Notes: generated from the sequence alone by a model not told the origin. A stretch of DNA of 64,000 nucleotides from an uncultured SAR86 cluster bacterium (GCA_902619265.1 CACNDL010000001.1:62001-126000); one strand, 5' to 3'. Shown: positions 27,758-37,540, counted from the first letter of the stretch. Numbers and translations: made by a program.

Positions 27758-28288
27758 CTAATATTTATTAATATAGACAATTTCTCCGCCTGAAAGCAGA
27801 TCAAATAGCTCAATAACATCACTATTTGCCATTCTTATACACCCTTTTGAAGCTTTTTGCCCAAGTAACCACTCTTCTGGAGTCCCATGGATATAAATAT
27901 ATCTGTCAAATGAATCTACGCCTGGACCTTGGTTGATGCCCTCTTCCATACCAGATAACCAAATAATTCTTGACTGAACTACATCATCAGTAACATAAAC
28001 TTCTTCATTATCATATATTGGGTATAGTTGACTTGGCGTTCGACCAATAAATCTCATACCTTTCTGCTCATTTTTGCCAATAAGTTTTTTTATTTCATGT
28101 TTACCCAATGGTGTTTTAAATGAGTTTTCTTTTGAGCCTTCGCCATACTTGGAAGACGAGATTTTATATGTTTTCGATATTTCTCCAAATTCAATTAGGT
28201 AAAGTTCTTGCTTTGAAATAGAAATTTGTATTTCTTTCGACGATAAAGACATCATAAATAATATTATAAAAAATAATTTATTCTTCAT
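27758..28288 (-). CDS. L,D-transpeptidase (YkuD domain)
   Basis: Periplasmic enzyme of the ErfK/YbiS class that forms 3-3 peptidoglycan crosslinks or attaches proteins to the wall. 176 aa with an N-terminal signal segment. The domain starts IQISISKQELYLIE, and the active site is IHGTPEEWLLGQKASKGCIRM, with the catalytic His and Cys and the following Arg. It overlaps lnt by 11 bp at the start, so it ends the miaB-phoH-ybeY-corC-lnt operon. The exact crosslinking role is not resolved. Confidence 0.9.
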   Translation of the reverse strand: MKNKLFFIILFMMSLSSKEIQISISKQELYLIEFGEISKTYKISSSKYGEGSKENSFKTPLGKHEIKKLIGKNEQKGMRFIGRTPSQLYPIYDNEEVYVTDDVVQSRIIWLSGMEEGINQGPGVDSFDRYIYIHGTPEEWLLGQKASKGCIRMANSDVIELFDLLSGGEIVYINKY

Positions 28289-29495
28289 TTTTTCTTTGAT
28301 AGAAACCGAATAGTAAAGTCAAAATAGAAAATATTAAAAATGGAGCATCTCCATATTTCAAATAAAAAGTGTCTTTATCATTTAAGGTTATTTTGTGAGT
28401 TATAGAGCCTTTCTCTCCTCTTTTTAAGATTCTTGATGATTCTTTAGATCTAGGACTTATTATTTGTGAGATTCCATCAAGTGTGGCTCTTGCAACCCAT
28501 TTATTAGATTCTACTGCTCTAGCTTTTGCATGTTTTAAATGCTGTGCAGGCATTGATTTGCCGTACCATTTATCATTGCTCATATGAATAATATATTTTG
28601 TTCCTCTTGTTCTATTAATAAATGTACTGTTGAAAGCAAGCTCCCAACATATTAGTGCTGACCAATCTGCTTTTGCTTGATTTTTCTCGCCACGATTTAA
28701 GCTTGAATTGGGTATGTTGAAAAAATCATTAAAATTTTCAAGCAAAGCCCCGAAAGGCTGAAATTCTCCAAAAGGCACAAGGTTTCTCTTGTCATAAAAA
28801 TGACCAGTTTTAAGGTTTATCGCAGATGTATAGAAATAATTTTCCTCTTCTCTAAAGAACCCACCAATAACTATTTTTCCAGAAGTTAAACTAGAAATGC
28901 TCTGGTCGTAAACAGTTACAGCTTCTGGCCATATGACTAGATCGCTATTAGCATTATTTGTAATCTGAACAATTTCTGTCATATTTGTATCAAGTGGCTG
29001 AACCACAGTAATGTTTAGCTCCTCTTCTCCACCTTCTTGATAGTGTCCTGGTCCAAAGAATAAAAGCAATAAGATTAAACTTGCAGAGATCCGAGCAATA
29101 ATCGCTTTTTTTCTTTCAAAGAATAAAGCTATAACTAAAATAATTAAGAAAGATGTGCCAGATACGCCTACGACTGGAAGCAAACCCCATAAACTCTCTG
29201 ACATAATCCCTAAATTTAGCCAAGGAAACCCTGATATAAACCAAGATCTAAGCCATTCAAGTATGAAAAAGACACTAGGAATGATTAAAAACCTATACTG
29301 ATGTTCTTTAAAATAATTTATGGCAAACAAAAAGATACCAAAATAAACCGAAAGGTAAGTTATCAATAAAAAGGTGATACTGCTGCTTAAAAGAACACCA
29401 GCACCATAATAATTAATTGCATCGTAAATCCAAGAAATTGAATAAGCCCAGAAAGCAAAGGATAATAGCCAGCCTATTAAAAAGTGCTTATTCAA
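28278..29495 (-). CDS. lnt: Apolipoprotein N-acyltransferase, N-terminally short
   Basis: Inner membrane enzyme that adds the third acyl chain to lipoproteins. The C-terminal nitrilase-like domain has the catalytic triad regions: WPEAVTVYD (Glu), DKRNLVPFGEFQPF (Lys) and ALICWELAF (Cys), plus HMSNDKWYG. At 405 aa it is about 100 residues shorter than usual. It begins directly in a transmembrane helix (FLIGWLLSFAFWAY) corresponding to the third helix of longer homologues, so the first two helices seem absent. It overlaps corC by 8 bp. corC-lnt linkage is conserved. Confidence 0.92.
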   Translation of the reverse strand: MNKHFLIGWLLSFAFWAYSISWIYDAINYYGAGVLLSSSITFLLITYLSVYFGIFLFAINYFKEHQYRFLIIPSVFFILEWLRSWFISGFPWLNLGIMSESLWGLLPVVGVSGTSFLIILVIALFFERKKAIIARISASLILLLLFFGPGHYQEGGEEELNITVVQPLDTNMTEIVQITNNANSDLVIWPEAVTVYDQSISSLTSGKIVIGGFFREEENYFYTSAINLKTGHFYDKRNLVPFGEFQPFGALLENFNDFFNIPNSSLNRGEKNQAKADWSALICWELAFNSTFINRTRGTKYIIHMSNDKWYGKSMPAQHLKHAKARAVESNKWVARATLDGISQIISPRSKESSRILKRGEKGSITHKITLNDKDTFYLKYGDAPFLIFSILTLLFGFYQRKNEE

Positions 29496-30282
29496 CTTTT
29501 CGAACCGTAATTTTCTTTATTTTTCTTTGATCAGCTGAAGTGACTATCATTTCTAAATAATCGACTTGAATTTTTTCCCCAACTTTTGGTAAATGGCCAA
29601 TTTCTTTAAGCATGAAACCTCCCAGCGTTTCAACTTCAGGGCAATCTAGGTGGATAGAGAAAAACTCTTCAAACTTTTCTTTTTCAATAGTTGATGAAAC
29701 GATAAATTCTTTGTCATTTATTTTAATAATTTCATTATTTTTTTCTTCATAGAATTCATCTTCAATTTCTCCAACTATTTCTTCAAGAATATCTTCAATG
29801 GTAATCAATCCTGATATAACTCCATACTCGTCTAGGACTATTGCTAGGTGAGCTTTATCTTTTTTAAAATCCTCTAAAAGAGATGTTACAGATTGAGATT
29901 CTGGTATATGTTTAGCTTCTCTCAAAATAGAGCTTAAACTGAAAGCATTTTCTTTGATTGAGCCAAGCATATCTTTCACATGCAAAATCCCTATTACTTT
30001 ATCTTTTTCTTTATTAAATACTGGATAGCGTGAATGCTTTGTATCGTTAACTACTGAATATACTTGCTCCAAGCTATCCGATTCAGTTATAGAAGAAATA
30101 TTGACTTTAGGTATCATTATTTCTTTAACAACCGAGTCTTTTATGCTTAAAACATTTTCTATTAATTCCTCAATTCTTTCGTCTTCAGGCACAGTAAGTT
30201 TTGCAGCTTCTGCAGTATTTTTGTTTGAACTAAATAAATTTTTTAAATTTGAAAAAAACGATTGCGATGGTTCGTCTGGCAT
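29488..30282 (-). CDS. corC: CorC/YbeX family CBS-domain protein
   Basis: Soluble CorC-type protein linked to magnesium/cobalt efflux. 264 aa: two CBS domains (about 65-195; VKEIMIPKVNISSI, RYPVFNKEKDKVIGILHVKDML, LAIVLDEYGVISGLITIEDILEEIVGEIEDE) followed by the CorC_HlyC transporter-associated domain, which includes LGGFMLKEIGHLPKVGE. No membrane domain is present, as expected for CorC as opposed to the membrane-anchored CNNM/MpfA type. It lies between ybeY (1-bp overlap) and lnt. Confidence 0.93.
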   Translation of the reverse strand: MPDEPSQSFFSNLKNLFSSNKNTAEAAKLTVPEDERIEELIENVLSIKDSVVKEIMIPKVNISSITESDSLEQVYSVVNDTKHSRYPVFNKEKDKVIGILHVKDMLGSIKENAFSLSSILREAKHIPESQSVTSLLEDFKKDKAHLAIVLDEYGVISGLITIEDILEEIVGEIEDEFYEEKNNEIIKINDKEFIVSSTIEKEKFEEFFSIHLDCPEVETLGGFMLKEIGHLPKVGEKIQVDYLEMIVTSADQRKIKKITVRKVE

Positions 30283-30746
30283 TATTTATAAGGGTCTTTT
30301 ACTCCAATTTTTGATAAAAATTCAACTTCTTTTGTTTCCATTAATATAGCATCATTTTCATTTTCGTGCCCATAGCCAACAATATGAAGCATTGAATGAA
30401 TTAAAAGATGAGTAAAATGATCAAAGGTTCTTTTTTTCTGATCTAATGCTTCTCTCTCAAGAATATTTTGGCAAATTAGCAACTCACCAATGCATTGCTT
30501 TGATAAAATTTTTAACTCCTGATCTGGGAAGGACAATACATTAGTGATAGCATCTTTACCTCTGAATTTTTTATTAAGTTCTCTTATTTGACTTTCACTG
30601 CAAAAACTAATTTCTAAATCTAATTTGAGAATGTCAAAAAAATCCAGGAATAGATTTAAAATATGTTTAATTTTATCTGATTGATTGGTCACATATTCAG
30701 GCTGATCAAAAAACTCAACCTTACAATTTTCACTCGAAATTATCAT
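30282..30746 (-). CDS. ybeY: Endoribonuclease YbeY
   Basis: Zinc-dependent RNase involved in 16S rRNA 3' end maturation and ribosome quality control. About 154 aa from the ATG at 30746. The ORF track starts 4 codons earlier at 30758, deeper inside phoH. The metal-binding signature is HLLIHSMLHIVGYGHENEND, with three His, and TNVLSFP is the conserved upstream strand. Between phoH-like and corC, as in E. coli ybeZYX-lnt. Confidence 0.93.
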   Translation of the reverse strand: MIISSENCKVEFFDQPEYVTNQSDKIKHILNLFLDFFDILKLDLEISFCSESQIRELNKKFRGKDAITNVLSFPDQELKILSKQCIGELLICQNILEREALDQKKRTFDHFTHLLIHSMLHIVGYGHENENDAILMETKEVEFLSKIGVKDPYK

Positions 30747-31674
30747 AAGCCTCAACAATTTCCTGAACCAGGGAATGTCTAACTACATCTCGCGCCGTGA
30801 ATTTTGTAAATTTAATAGATTCAACATCTTTAAGAACTTCGATGGCATGTTTAAGGCCTGAGACTGAGCTTTTTGGTAAATCTATCTGACTTAAGTCTCC
30901 ATTTACAACTGCTTTTGATCCAAAACCTAATCGTGTAAGGAACATTTTCATTTGTTCTATGGTTGTATTTTGACCTTCATCCATTATGATAAAGGCCTCT
31001 CTTAAAGTTCTTCCTCGCATATAAGCCAAAGGTGCAATTTCTATTATGTCTCTCTCTACCAATCTATTCACCCTTTCAGCTCCAAGCATGTCATGTAGTG
31101 CATCATAGAGAGGTCTTAAATATGGATCAATTTTTGAGCTCAAATCGCCCGGAAGGAAACCTAATTTTTCTCCTGCTTCAACTGCTGGCCTAACAAGAAC
31201 AATTTTTCTTATTTTTTCTTTAATCAAATCATCTACAGCTCTAGCTACTGCAAGAAAGGTTTTGCCTGTACCAGATGGTCCTACACCAAAAGTTAAATCA
31301 GCGCTTGCAATATTTGTTAAATATTCTTTTTGATTTTTGCCTCGAGCAGTTACAGAGGCTCTTGGTGTTTTGATGTGAACTTCTTTTGAGTCTATTTTTT
31401 CAGCATCTGAAAATTTAGCAGTATGCAAGCTGAGATGAATAAGATCTGGAGTAATAACAGAATTTGTCTCCAACTTTTGTTTCAAATCAAATAAAGCTGA
31501 TACGCCCATTTCTACATCATCTTGATTGCCTGAGATGTTAAATTCAGTTCCATTCTGAATTACTTTAATCTTCAACGCTTTTTCTATTTGTTTAAGATTT
31601 TTATTGAGCTCACCGCATAGCAACATCAGTTGTTCTGGCGGTAGATTAGAGAAATTTAATTGGTGGCTATACAA
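30730..31674 (-). CDS. ybeZ: PhoH-like ATPase YbeZ
   Basis: P-loop ATPase of the PhoH family that works with YbeY in RNA metabolism. 314 aa with an N-terminal KH-like region (about 15-75). Walker A is FGVGPSGTGKTFLA, followed by LVRPAVEAGEKLGFLPGDL, and Walker B is AFIIMDEGQNTT. VNGDLSQIDLP is also typical. It lies 5 bp after miaB and overlaps ybeY by up to 28 bp. Confidence 0.93.
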   Translation of the reverse strand: MYSHQLNFSNLPPEQLMLLCGELNKNLKQIEKALKIKVIQNGTEFNISGNQDDVEMGVSALFDLKQKLETNSVITPDLIHLSLHTAKFSDAEKIDSKEVHIKTPRASVTARGKNQKEYLTNIASADLTFGVGPSGTGKTFLAVARAVDDLIKEKIRKIVLVRPAVEAGEKLGFLPGDLSSKIDPYLRPLYDALHDMLGAERVNRLVERDIIEIAPLAYMRGRTLREAFIIMDEGQNTTIEQMKMFLTRLGFGSKAVVNGDLSQIDLPKSSVSGLKHAIEVLKDVESIKFTKFTARDVVRHSLVQEIVEAYDNFE

Positions 31675-31679
31675 GATTT

Positions 31680-33005
31680 TTAATTTTGAATTGATCCTCT
31701 AAGACAATTTGGTAGTGCATCGTTAATTCGAATATTAATCAATTGTCCAACTAAATCAATACTATCTGATCTAAAATTTACCACTCTGTCACATATTGTT
31801 CGGCCTTGAAGTTGACCTGGATCTTTTTTTGAGATTCCAGTCACCAGACATTTTTGGACTGACCCAACCATTTTTCGACTATAACCATATGACAATTGGT
31901 TTAATCTAGCTTGCAAAATATTAAGACGTTCCTTTTTCTCTCCTTGTGATACATCATCTTCCATTGTCGCAGCTGGAGTATCAGGCCTAGCGCTATAGAT
32001 AAAACTATAAGATTCATCAAACTTTACTTCATTTATGATATTCATAGTATCAGTGAAGTCTTGTTTTGTTTCTCCTGGAAAACCGACTATAAAATCTGAA
32101 GAAAATCTCATATCTGGCCTTACTTTTTTAAGTTTATCGATCAATATTAAATATTTTTCAGCTGTATATCTTCGTCGCATCAATTTAAGAATTCTGTCTG
32201 ATCCACTTTGAACTGGTAAATGAACATGGCTCACCAATTCTGGAACTTTTGCATAAGTCTCAACGAGATCATCTTTGAATTCATGTGGGTGGCTAGTTGT
32301 AAATCTTATCCTTTCTATGTTTTCAATTTTTGCAGTTAGTTCTATCAGCTTTGCTAAGGAAGACTTTTCTCCTTTGTACAGACCTTTAAAATTATTGACG
32401 TTTTGGCCTAGAAAGTGAATTTCTTTTGTCCCTTTTTCTGCAAGAATTGAAACTTCTCTCAAAATATCTTCAACATTTCTAGAGACTTCATGTCCCCTTG
32501 TTTTTGGCACTACACAGAATGAACAATATTTATTACATCCCTCAACAATTGATACGAATGCTGATGCTTCTCCTCTGTCTGGCATTGGAATATGATCAAA
32601 TTTTTCAAGTTTAGGGAAGGAGATATCAACTTGTGGTTTTTTTGTTAAATTTTCATCTTTGTAAAGCTTAGGTAGATTGTGTAAAGACTGCGGACCAAAT
32701 ACTATATCAACAGACGGTGCTCTTTTTATAATTTTCTCGCCTTCTTGAGAAGCGACACAACCACCAATAGCAATTTTTAAGTCCGGCTTTACTTCCTTAA
32801 TTTTTCTCCAACGGCCAATTTGATGAAATACTCTTTCTTGAGCTTTTTCACGTATCGAACAGGTATTTAAAATTAATAAATCAGCCTGATCTTCTGAATC
32901 TACTAACTCAAAATCTTCTTCAGCCTTAAGCAAGTCAATCATCTTTGCAGAATCATATTCATTCATCTGACAACCATGTGTTTTTACAAATAATTTTTTG
33001 GACAT
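31680..33005 (-). CDS. miaB: tRNA-2-methylthio-N6-isopentenyladenosine synthase MiaB
   Basis: Radical SAM methylthiotransferase that modifies A37 of tRNAs reading U-starting codons. 441 aa in three domains. UPF0004 carries [13 protein letters not shown] and NTCSIREKA, which provide cluster-binding Cys. The radical SAM core contains [17 protein letters not shown] (CxxxCxxC), and a TRAM domain lies at the C-terminus. A minus-strand TATAAT (33012-33017) is followed by six bases and then the ATG, which predicts a leaderless transcript. The only Shine-Dalgarno-like AGGAG is 14 bases away. First gene of the leftward lnt-region operon. Confidence 0.96.
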   Translation of the reverse strand: MSKKLFVKTHGCQMNEYDSAKMIDLLKAEEDFELVDSEDQADLLILNTCSIREKAQERVFHQIGRWRKIKEVKPDLKIAIGGCVASQEGEKIIKRAPSVDIVFGPQSLHNLPKLYKDENLTKKPQVDISFPKLEKFDHIPMPDRGEASAFVSIVEGCNKYCSFCVVPKTRGHEVSRNVEDILREVSILAEKGTKEIHFLGQNVNNFKGLYKGEKSSLAKLIELTAKIENIERIRFTTSHPHEFKDDLVETYAKVPELVSHVHLPVQSGSDRILKLMRRRYTAEKYLILIDKLKKVRPDMRFSSDFIVGFPGETKQDFTDTMNIINEVKFDESYSFIYSARPDTPAATMEDDVSQGEKKERLNILQARLNQLSYGYSRKMVGSVQKCLVTGISKKDPGQLQGRTICDRVVNFRSDSIDLVGQLINIRINDALPNCLRGSIQN

Positions 33006-33095
33006 TTTGTTATTATATTCTCCTGATTCAAATTTAAGATGAAAATCTTACATCAAATTCATAAAGTTGTAACAAAACAATTTTAAAATACCAGC

Positions 33096-34685
33096 TTGAA
33101 TAGAAGAAATTTTCTAAAAATACTCGCATTTTTAACTTTTTTTTTAAGTTTCAATTTATTTTCTAAAACTAAAAGAATAGTTAGGTTTAAACATGGAGTT
33201 GCAAGTGGCGACCCTACACCTGACGATGTAATTTTATGGACTAAAGTAACATCCAATTCTAAAAGTAGTATTTTAGTATTTTATGAAGTATCAAATACCA
33301 TTGATTTTAAAAATATAATTGCATCTGGGAAACAATACACTACCGTAGGGAGGGATTTTACAGTAAAAGTAGATGCAAGAATTCCCAATAAATTTGCAGG
33401 TCAAAAAGTTTTTTATCGTTTTGCTGCTGAAGGAGTTTATTCACAAATTGGAATAACTTTTACTTTACCTGAAGATGTTGAGAATTTTAAACTTGCTGTT
33501 TTCAGTTGCTCTAATTATCCTGCTGGTTATTTCAATGCATACAATTCTGCTTCAAAAGATAAGTCTATTGATATGGCTATTCATTTAGGTGACTATTTAT
33601 ACGAATATAAACAAGGTGAATATGCGACAGAGAATTCGATCAGCCTTAATAGGCAGCCAATTCCAAATAAAGAAATAATAACGCTTAGTGACTACCGCCA
33701 AAGACATGCACAATATAAATCAGATATGGATTTACAGAAATTACACTCTACCATGCCTGTATTATGTGCATGGGATGATCATGAGATCACCAACGATGCT
33801 TGGAAAAATAATGCAGAAAATCATCAATTAAATGAAGGATCTTTCAGCCAGAGAAAAAGAAATGCTATTAAAGCTTATTATGAGTGGATGCCTGTTCGAG
33901 AGCCAAAAATCTCTTTCAATAATTGGAAAAGGTACAAAATTGGGAAGCTAATTGACTTGAAGTTACTCGAAACGCGTATTTCTTCAAGATCTAAACAAGT
34001 TAACCTAAATGACTACATTAAAGATGGTAAAAATTTTCAAAAAGAAGCTTTTTTAAAAGAATTAAACAATAAGAAAAGAAGCTTGATAGGAAAGAAGCAA
34101 TTAGATTTTATAAAAGAAAATGATCTTGACGATCAAACCTGGAATCTATATGCACAGCAAGTATTATTAGCAACTTTAAAGCTGCCAACTATACCTGATA
34201 ATATTATTGATGAACTTCCTGAGTATCAGAGTTTTTACAAAACAATTATAAAAGAGGATTTACCTTATAACTTTGATGCGTGGGATGGGTATCCTGAAGA
34301 AAGAAAACGGTTTTTAAATACAGTTCGATCTATTTCCAAAAAAAATATCTTTATTGCAGGAGACACCCACAACTGTTGGGCCAACAATATTTATAAAGAC
34401 GAAGATTTTATTGGTGCTGAGCTTGGTGCTCCTTCGGTTACATCCCCTGGAGCGTCTGAAATCTTTAATGGATTAATTCCCAATAATATCCTGGAAAACT
34501 CAACACTGTTGAAAAATAAAAATTTAAAATGGACAAATCTGGTTGATCGCGGGTATCTCACAATAGATTTCAAAAAAGATATTGCTACTGCAGAATTCAT
34601 TGCAGTTGATAATATACTTTCAAGAAACTATAAAGCAAAAGTATTGAAAAGAATTGAAGTTTCCCCTGGTGAGCAGCTTACTTAA
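33096..34685 (+). CDS. phoD: PhoD-like alkaline phosphatase, Tat-exported
   Basis: Calcium/iron-type PhoD phosphodiesterase/phosphatase family, 529 aa, likely periplasmic and used to release phosphate from organic esters. The N-terminus MNRRNFLKILAFLTFF is a twin-arginine signal. The N-domain has FKHGVASGDPTPDDVILWTKV, and the catalytic domain has FSCSNY, HLGDYLYEY, WDDHEITND and AGDTHN. The start is TTG with no visible ribosome binding site; TAAAAT at 33084-33089 predicts transcription starting at the TTG. tatABC lies 3 kb downstream. No Pho box is evident before this gene. Substrate specificity is not determined. Confidence 0.9.
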   Translation: MNRRNFLKILAFLTFFLSFNLFSKTKRIVRFKHGVASGDPTPDDVILWTKVTSNSKSSILVFYEVSNTIDFKNIIASGKQYTTVGRDFTVKVDARIPNKFAGQKVFYRFAAEGVYSQIGITFTLPEDVENFKLAVFSCSNYPAGYFNAYNSASKDKSIDMAIHLGDYLYEYKQGEYATENSISLNRQPIPNKEIITLSDYRQRHAQYKSDMDLQKLHSTMPVLCAWDDHEITNDAWKNNAENHQLNEGSFSQRKRNAIKAYYEWMPVREPKISFNNWKRYKIGKLIDLKLLETRISSRSKQVNLNDYIKDGKNFQKEAFLKELNNKKRSLIGKKQLDFIKENDLDDQTWNLYAQQVLLATLKLPTIPDNIIDELPEYQSFYKTIIKEDLPYNFDAWDGYPEERKRFLNTVRSISKKNIFIAGDTHNCWANNIYKDEDFIGAELGAPSVTSPGASEIFNGLIPNNILENSTLLKNKNLKWTNLVDRGYLTIDFKKDIATAEFIAVDNILSRNYKAKVLKRIEVSPGEQLT

Positions 34686-35214
34686 AAAAATTTTCTTGAT
34701 AGAACTTAAGCTCATTAATAGAATCTTTGATGTCGTCCATAGCTCTATGAGATGAAGCTTTTTTAAATTCATTGGCTTCTGGATACCATCTCTTTATGAC
34801 CTCTTTAAATGAACTTACATCAATATGTCTATAATGAAAATGATTGGCTAATTTGGGCATGTGCTTAATTAAAAATCTTCTATCGTGTGAAACACTGCTA
34901 CCACAAAGCGGAGATTTATGTTGCTTTATGTGTGATCGAAAAAATTTTAAACACAGCTCTTCAGCCTCTTTTATTGATATATCACTAGATTTTATTTTTT
35001 CTACAAGGCCAGATGAGGTGTGTTGCTTTACATTCCATTCATTCATCAGTGAAAGGATATCTTCATCTTGAAAAATTGCTATTTCTGGTCCTTCGGCAAC
35101 TATATTTAAGTTTGAGTCTGTGACCAGGCATGCAATTTCAATAATATGATGTTTTTCAGGGTCAAGCCCCGTCATTTCAAGGTCTATCCATGCTAGTAAA
35201 TTTGAATTAGTCAT
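34678..35214 (-). CDS. orn: Oligoribonuclease
   Basis: 3'-5' exoribonuclease that degrades di- to oligoribonucleotides, including pGpG from cyclic di-GMP turnover. 178 aa DEDDh family: WIDLEMTGLDPEKHHIIEIACLVTD (DxE), SSVSHDRRFLIKHMP (D) and SHRAMDDIKDSI (HxxxD), all present. It overlaps the convergent phoD end by 8 bp and is divergent from ubiE. Confidence 0.96.
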   Translation of the reverse strand: MTNSNLLAWIDLEMTGLDPEKHHIIEIACLVTDSNLNIVAEGPEIAIFQDEDILSLMNEWNVKQHTSSGLVEKIKSSDISIKEAEELCLKFFRSHIKQHKSPLCGSSVSHDRRFLIKHMPKLANHFHYRHIDVSSFKEVIKRWYPEANEFKKASSHRAMDDIKDSINELKFYQENFFK

Positions 35215-35247
35215 TTATACTTTCTTTTCTCAACACAATAATACTAT

Positions 35248-36003
35248 ATGAGCGAAAAAGATAATCAAAAAGTATATTTCGGAGATAAAAAAGTTTCTAA
35301 AGACATAAAAAAAGATGGTGTAGAAGAGATTTTTACCAAAGTGTCTGATAACTATGACTTGATGAATGACATGATGTCTGTAGGAATGCACAGATTGTGG
35401 AAAAGGTCATTTATCGATACAGCAAATATTCAAAAAAATCATGTTTGTCTTGATCTAGCAGCAGGAACTGGTGATATCGCTAAACTCATTGCACAAAAAG
35501 TCTCAAAAAAAAGTATCTATTTGTGTGATCAAAATAAAGAAATGATTGAAAAAGCAAAAGAAAGGTCCCTTAATGAAGGTTTTTTTAACAAGTGTCATTT
35601 TGAAGTCTCTAGTGCTGAAAAATTACCTTTCAAAGATGAACAATTTGATCACGTATTCATATCTTTCGGTTTTAGAAACTTTTCAGATAAGAGCCAAAGC
35701 TTGTTAGAAATAAAAAGGGTGCTAAAAAAAGCTGGGGTTTTACATATTTTAGAATTTTCAAAAGTTGAAAATAAAACTTTTTCTAAAATTTATGATTTTT
35801 ATAGCTACAACTTTATCCCTTTGATGGGCCAAGCAATATCAGGAGATAAAAAAAGTTATGACTACTTAGTTAAATCAATAAGAACTCATGAAAACCAAGA
35901 AGATATGTTGAAACTATTTAACAAAGCTGGCTTTAAAGACAACAATTATGAAAATATGTTCAATGGTATTGTGTCCCTTCATAGAGGAAGAAAATGCCCA
36001 TAA
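35248..36003 (+). CDS. ubiE: Ubiquinone/menaquinone C-methyltransferase UbiE
   Basis: SAM-dependent C-methyltransferase of quinone synthesis. 251 aa with VSDNYDLMNDMMSVGMHRLWKR, SAM motif LDLAAGTGDIAKLI, FDHVFISFGFRNF and FSKVENKTFSKIYDFYS, all family hallmarks. An AATAAT at 35237-35242 could start transcription at or next to the ATG. It overlaps ubiB by 10 bp, leaving no room for ubiJ, which sits between ubiE and ubiB in E. coli. Confidence 0.96.
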   Translation: MSEKDNQKVYFGDKKVSKDIKKDGVEEIFTKVSDNYDLMNDMMSVGMHRLWKRSFIDTANIQKNHVCLDLAAGTGDIAKLIAQKVSKKSIYLCDQNKEMIEKAKERSLNEGFFNKCHFEVSSAEKLPFKDEQFDHVFISFGFRNFSDKSQSLLEIKRVLKKAGVLHILEFSKVENKTFSKIYDFYSYNFIPLMGQAISGDKKSYDYLVKSIRTHENQEDMLKLFNKAGFKDNNYENMFNGIVSLHRGRKCP

Positions 36004-37385
36004 TACGTTTATTAAAAATTTTTGCTGTCTTAAGAAATACCGGCATTTTTAATACTTTCATAAAAGGCTTTAATCCATTTTTAAAAACCTTTAGTTCAAA
36101 AAATAATATTGAGCAAAATTTTAGGAAAACATTAGAAAGTCTTGGGCCTGTATTTATCAAATTGGGGCAACTCCTTTCAACAAGAACAGACATTATTTCC
36201 AAAGAATTAGCTGCAGAACTAAACAACTTAACCGATAATTGCGAACCCATTGAATACAATTACATTAAAGACCAACTAATTGCTAATCTTGGTGACAATG
36301 CCAAAGATATACTTGAAGATATAGATCCTAAACCGTTAGCATCAGCTTCACTTGCTCAAGTACATAGATTCACTAAAGAAGGTGAGAATTTAGTAGTAAA
36401 AGTACAGAAACCTAACTTAGATGAGCAGATAGAGGTGGATATTAAAGCAATAAGGTTGGGTACAAAAATTCTGAGAACATTCTATAAAGGCTACCCAAGA
36501 GTAGATTTAAATTCAGTTGTTGATGATTATGAAAAAATCATTATGAATGAACTAGATTTTCGAATAGAAGCGGCTAATGCAAAAAAAACTTATCAAAACT
36601 TCACAGAGAATAACTACCTATACGTACCTAAAATTCTTGATAAATATACGACGAAAAAAATACTTGTGATGGAATATATTGATGGTATTCCCATTACCAA
36701 TATTGCACACCTCAAGAAACATAATTTAAATCTTAAAGTACTATCTGAAAACGGAGTAAGGATATTTCTGAAACAAGTTTTTCAAGATAATTTTTTTCAT
36801 GCTGATATGCACCCAGGAAATATTTTTGCATCGAAAGAGTCCCCCGAAAAACCTTTTTATTATGCTGTAGATTATGCAATATGTGGATCTTTGACCGAAT
36901 CAAATCAAATATTGCTAGCACAAATGATCTCTTGTTTGTTGGAAAGAGACTTTTTCTCTCTTGCGCAGCTTTTTATTTTCGCCGATTGGGTAAAAGAAAA
37001 TACGAAAACCGAAGAGCTCGAATCAGTTTTGAGAGCAAACTGTGAGAGCCTCCTTGATAAACCACTTTCACAGATATTATTTGGAGAATTGCTATTAAAT
37101 CTTTTTGATGGGATGAAGCAATTCGACCTATATTTAGATAATGATTTAGTGCTATTAGTTAAAACGCTAATTCATATAGAAGGCATGGGCAGACAAATTT
37201 ATCCAGACCTTGATTTCTGGTCTGTAGCTCAACCATTTATAAAGAAATGGATTGAAGAAAAGTACAGTGTAAAGGGTTTAGTGAAGTATCTTGTATCAAA
37301 AAAACATATACTTACATATATGATTCTTAAAAAATTTGAAGAAGCAAAATATAAATATACAGATAGTGAAGTAGAAGAATTATGA
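35994..37385 (+). CDS. ubiB: UbiB atypical kinase/ATPase, C-terminally short
   Basis: ADCK/UbiB family ATPase that assists ubiquinone biosynthesis. 463 aa with the KxGQ motif (GPVFIKLGQLLSTRTD), alanine-rich loop ASASLAQVHRF, lysine strand LVVKVQKP, and catalytic HADMHPGNIF. The metal-binding motif reads VDYAICGSL, where most members have D-x-G, so Ala replaces Gly. The protein ends after an amphipathic lysine-rich helix and lacks the two C-terminal transmembrane helices of the 546 aa E. coli protein. The stop overlaps the tatA start (ATGA). Confidence 0.92.
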   Translation: MPIIRLLKIFAVLRNTGIFNTFIKGFNPFLKTFSSKNNIEQNFRKTLESLGPVFIKLGQLLSTRTDIISKELAAELNNLTDNCEPIEYNYIKDQLIANLGDNAKDILEDIDPKPLASASLAQVHRFTKEGENLVVKVQKPNLDEQIEVDIKAIRLGTKILRTFYKGYPRVDLNSVVDDYEKIIMNELDFRIEAANAKKTYQNFTENNYLYVPKILDKYTTKKILVMEYIDGIPITNIAHLKKHNLNLKVLSENGVRIFLKQVFQDNFFHADMHPGNIFASKESPEKPFYYAVDYAICGSLTESNQILLAQMISCLLERDFFSLAQLFIFADWVKENTKTEELESVLRANCESLLDKPLSQILFGELLLNLFDGMKQFDLYLDNDLVLLVKTLIHIEGMGRQIYPDLDFWSVAQPFIKKWIEEKYSVKGLVKYLVSKKHILTYMILKKFEEAKYKYTDSEVEEL

Positions 37386-37540
37386 GTATTGGGTTTTGGC
37401 AAATATTAGTTGTTCTATTAATTATTCTTATAGTTTTCGGATCTTCTAGAATTAAATCTATAGGTTCAGACCTAGGCAAAGCTCTAAAAGGTTTCAAAAA
37501 AGAAATAAAAGACGAAGATGATCCAAATAGGGATTCTTGA
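37382..37540 (+). CDS. tatA: Twin-arginine translocase subunit TatA
   Basis: A 52 aa protein absent from the ORF track. One N-terminal transmembrane helix (FWQILVVLLIILIVFGSSRI) is followed by the hinge FGSSRIKSIGSDLGKALKGFKK, the TatA amphipathic helix with the FG motif and LGKALKGFK, and a short acidic tail. It forms the protein-conducting assembly of the Tat pathway. It is short compared with the 80-90 aa common in gammaproteobacteria. It overlaps ubiB (ATGA) and tatB (23 bp), completing tatABC. Confidence 0.92.
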   Translation: MSIGFWQILVVLLIILIVFGSSRIKSIGSDLGKALKGFKKEIKDEDDPNRDS

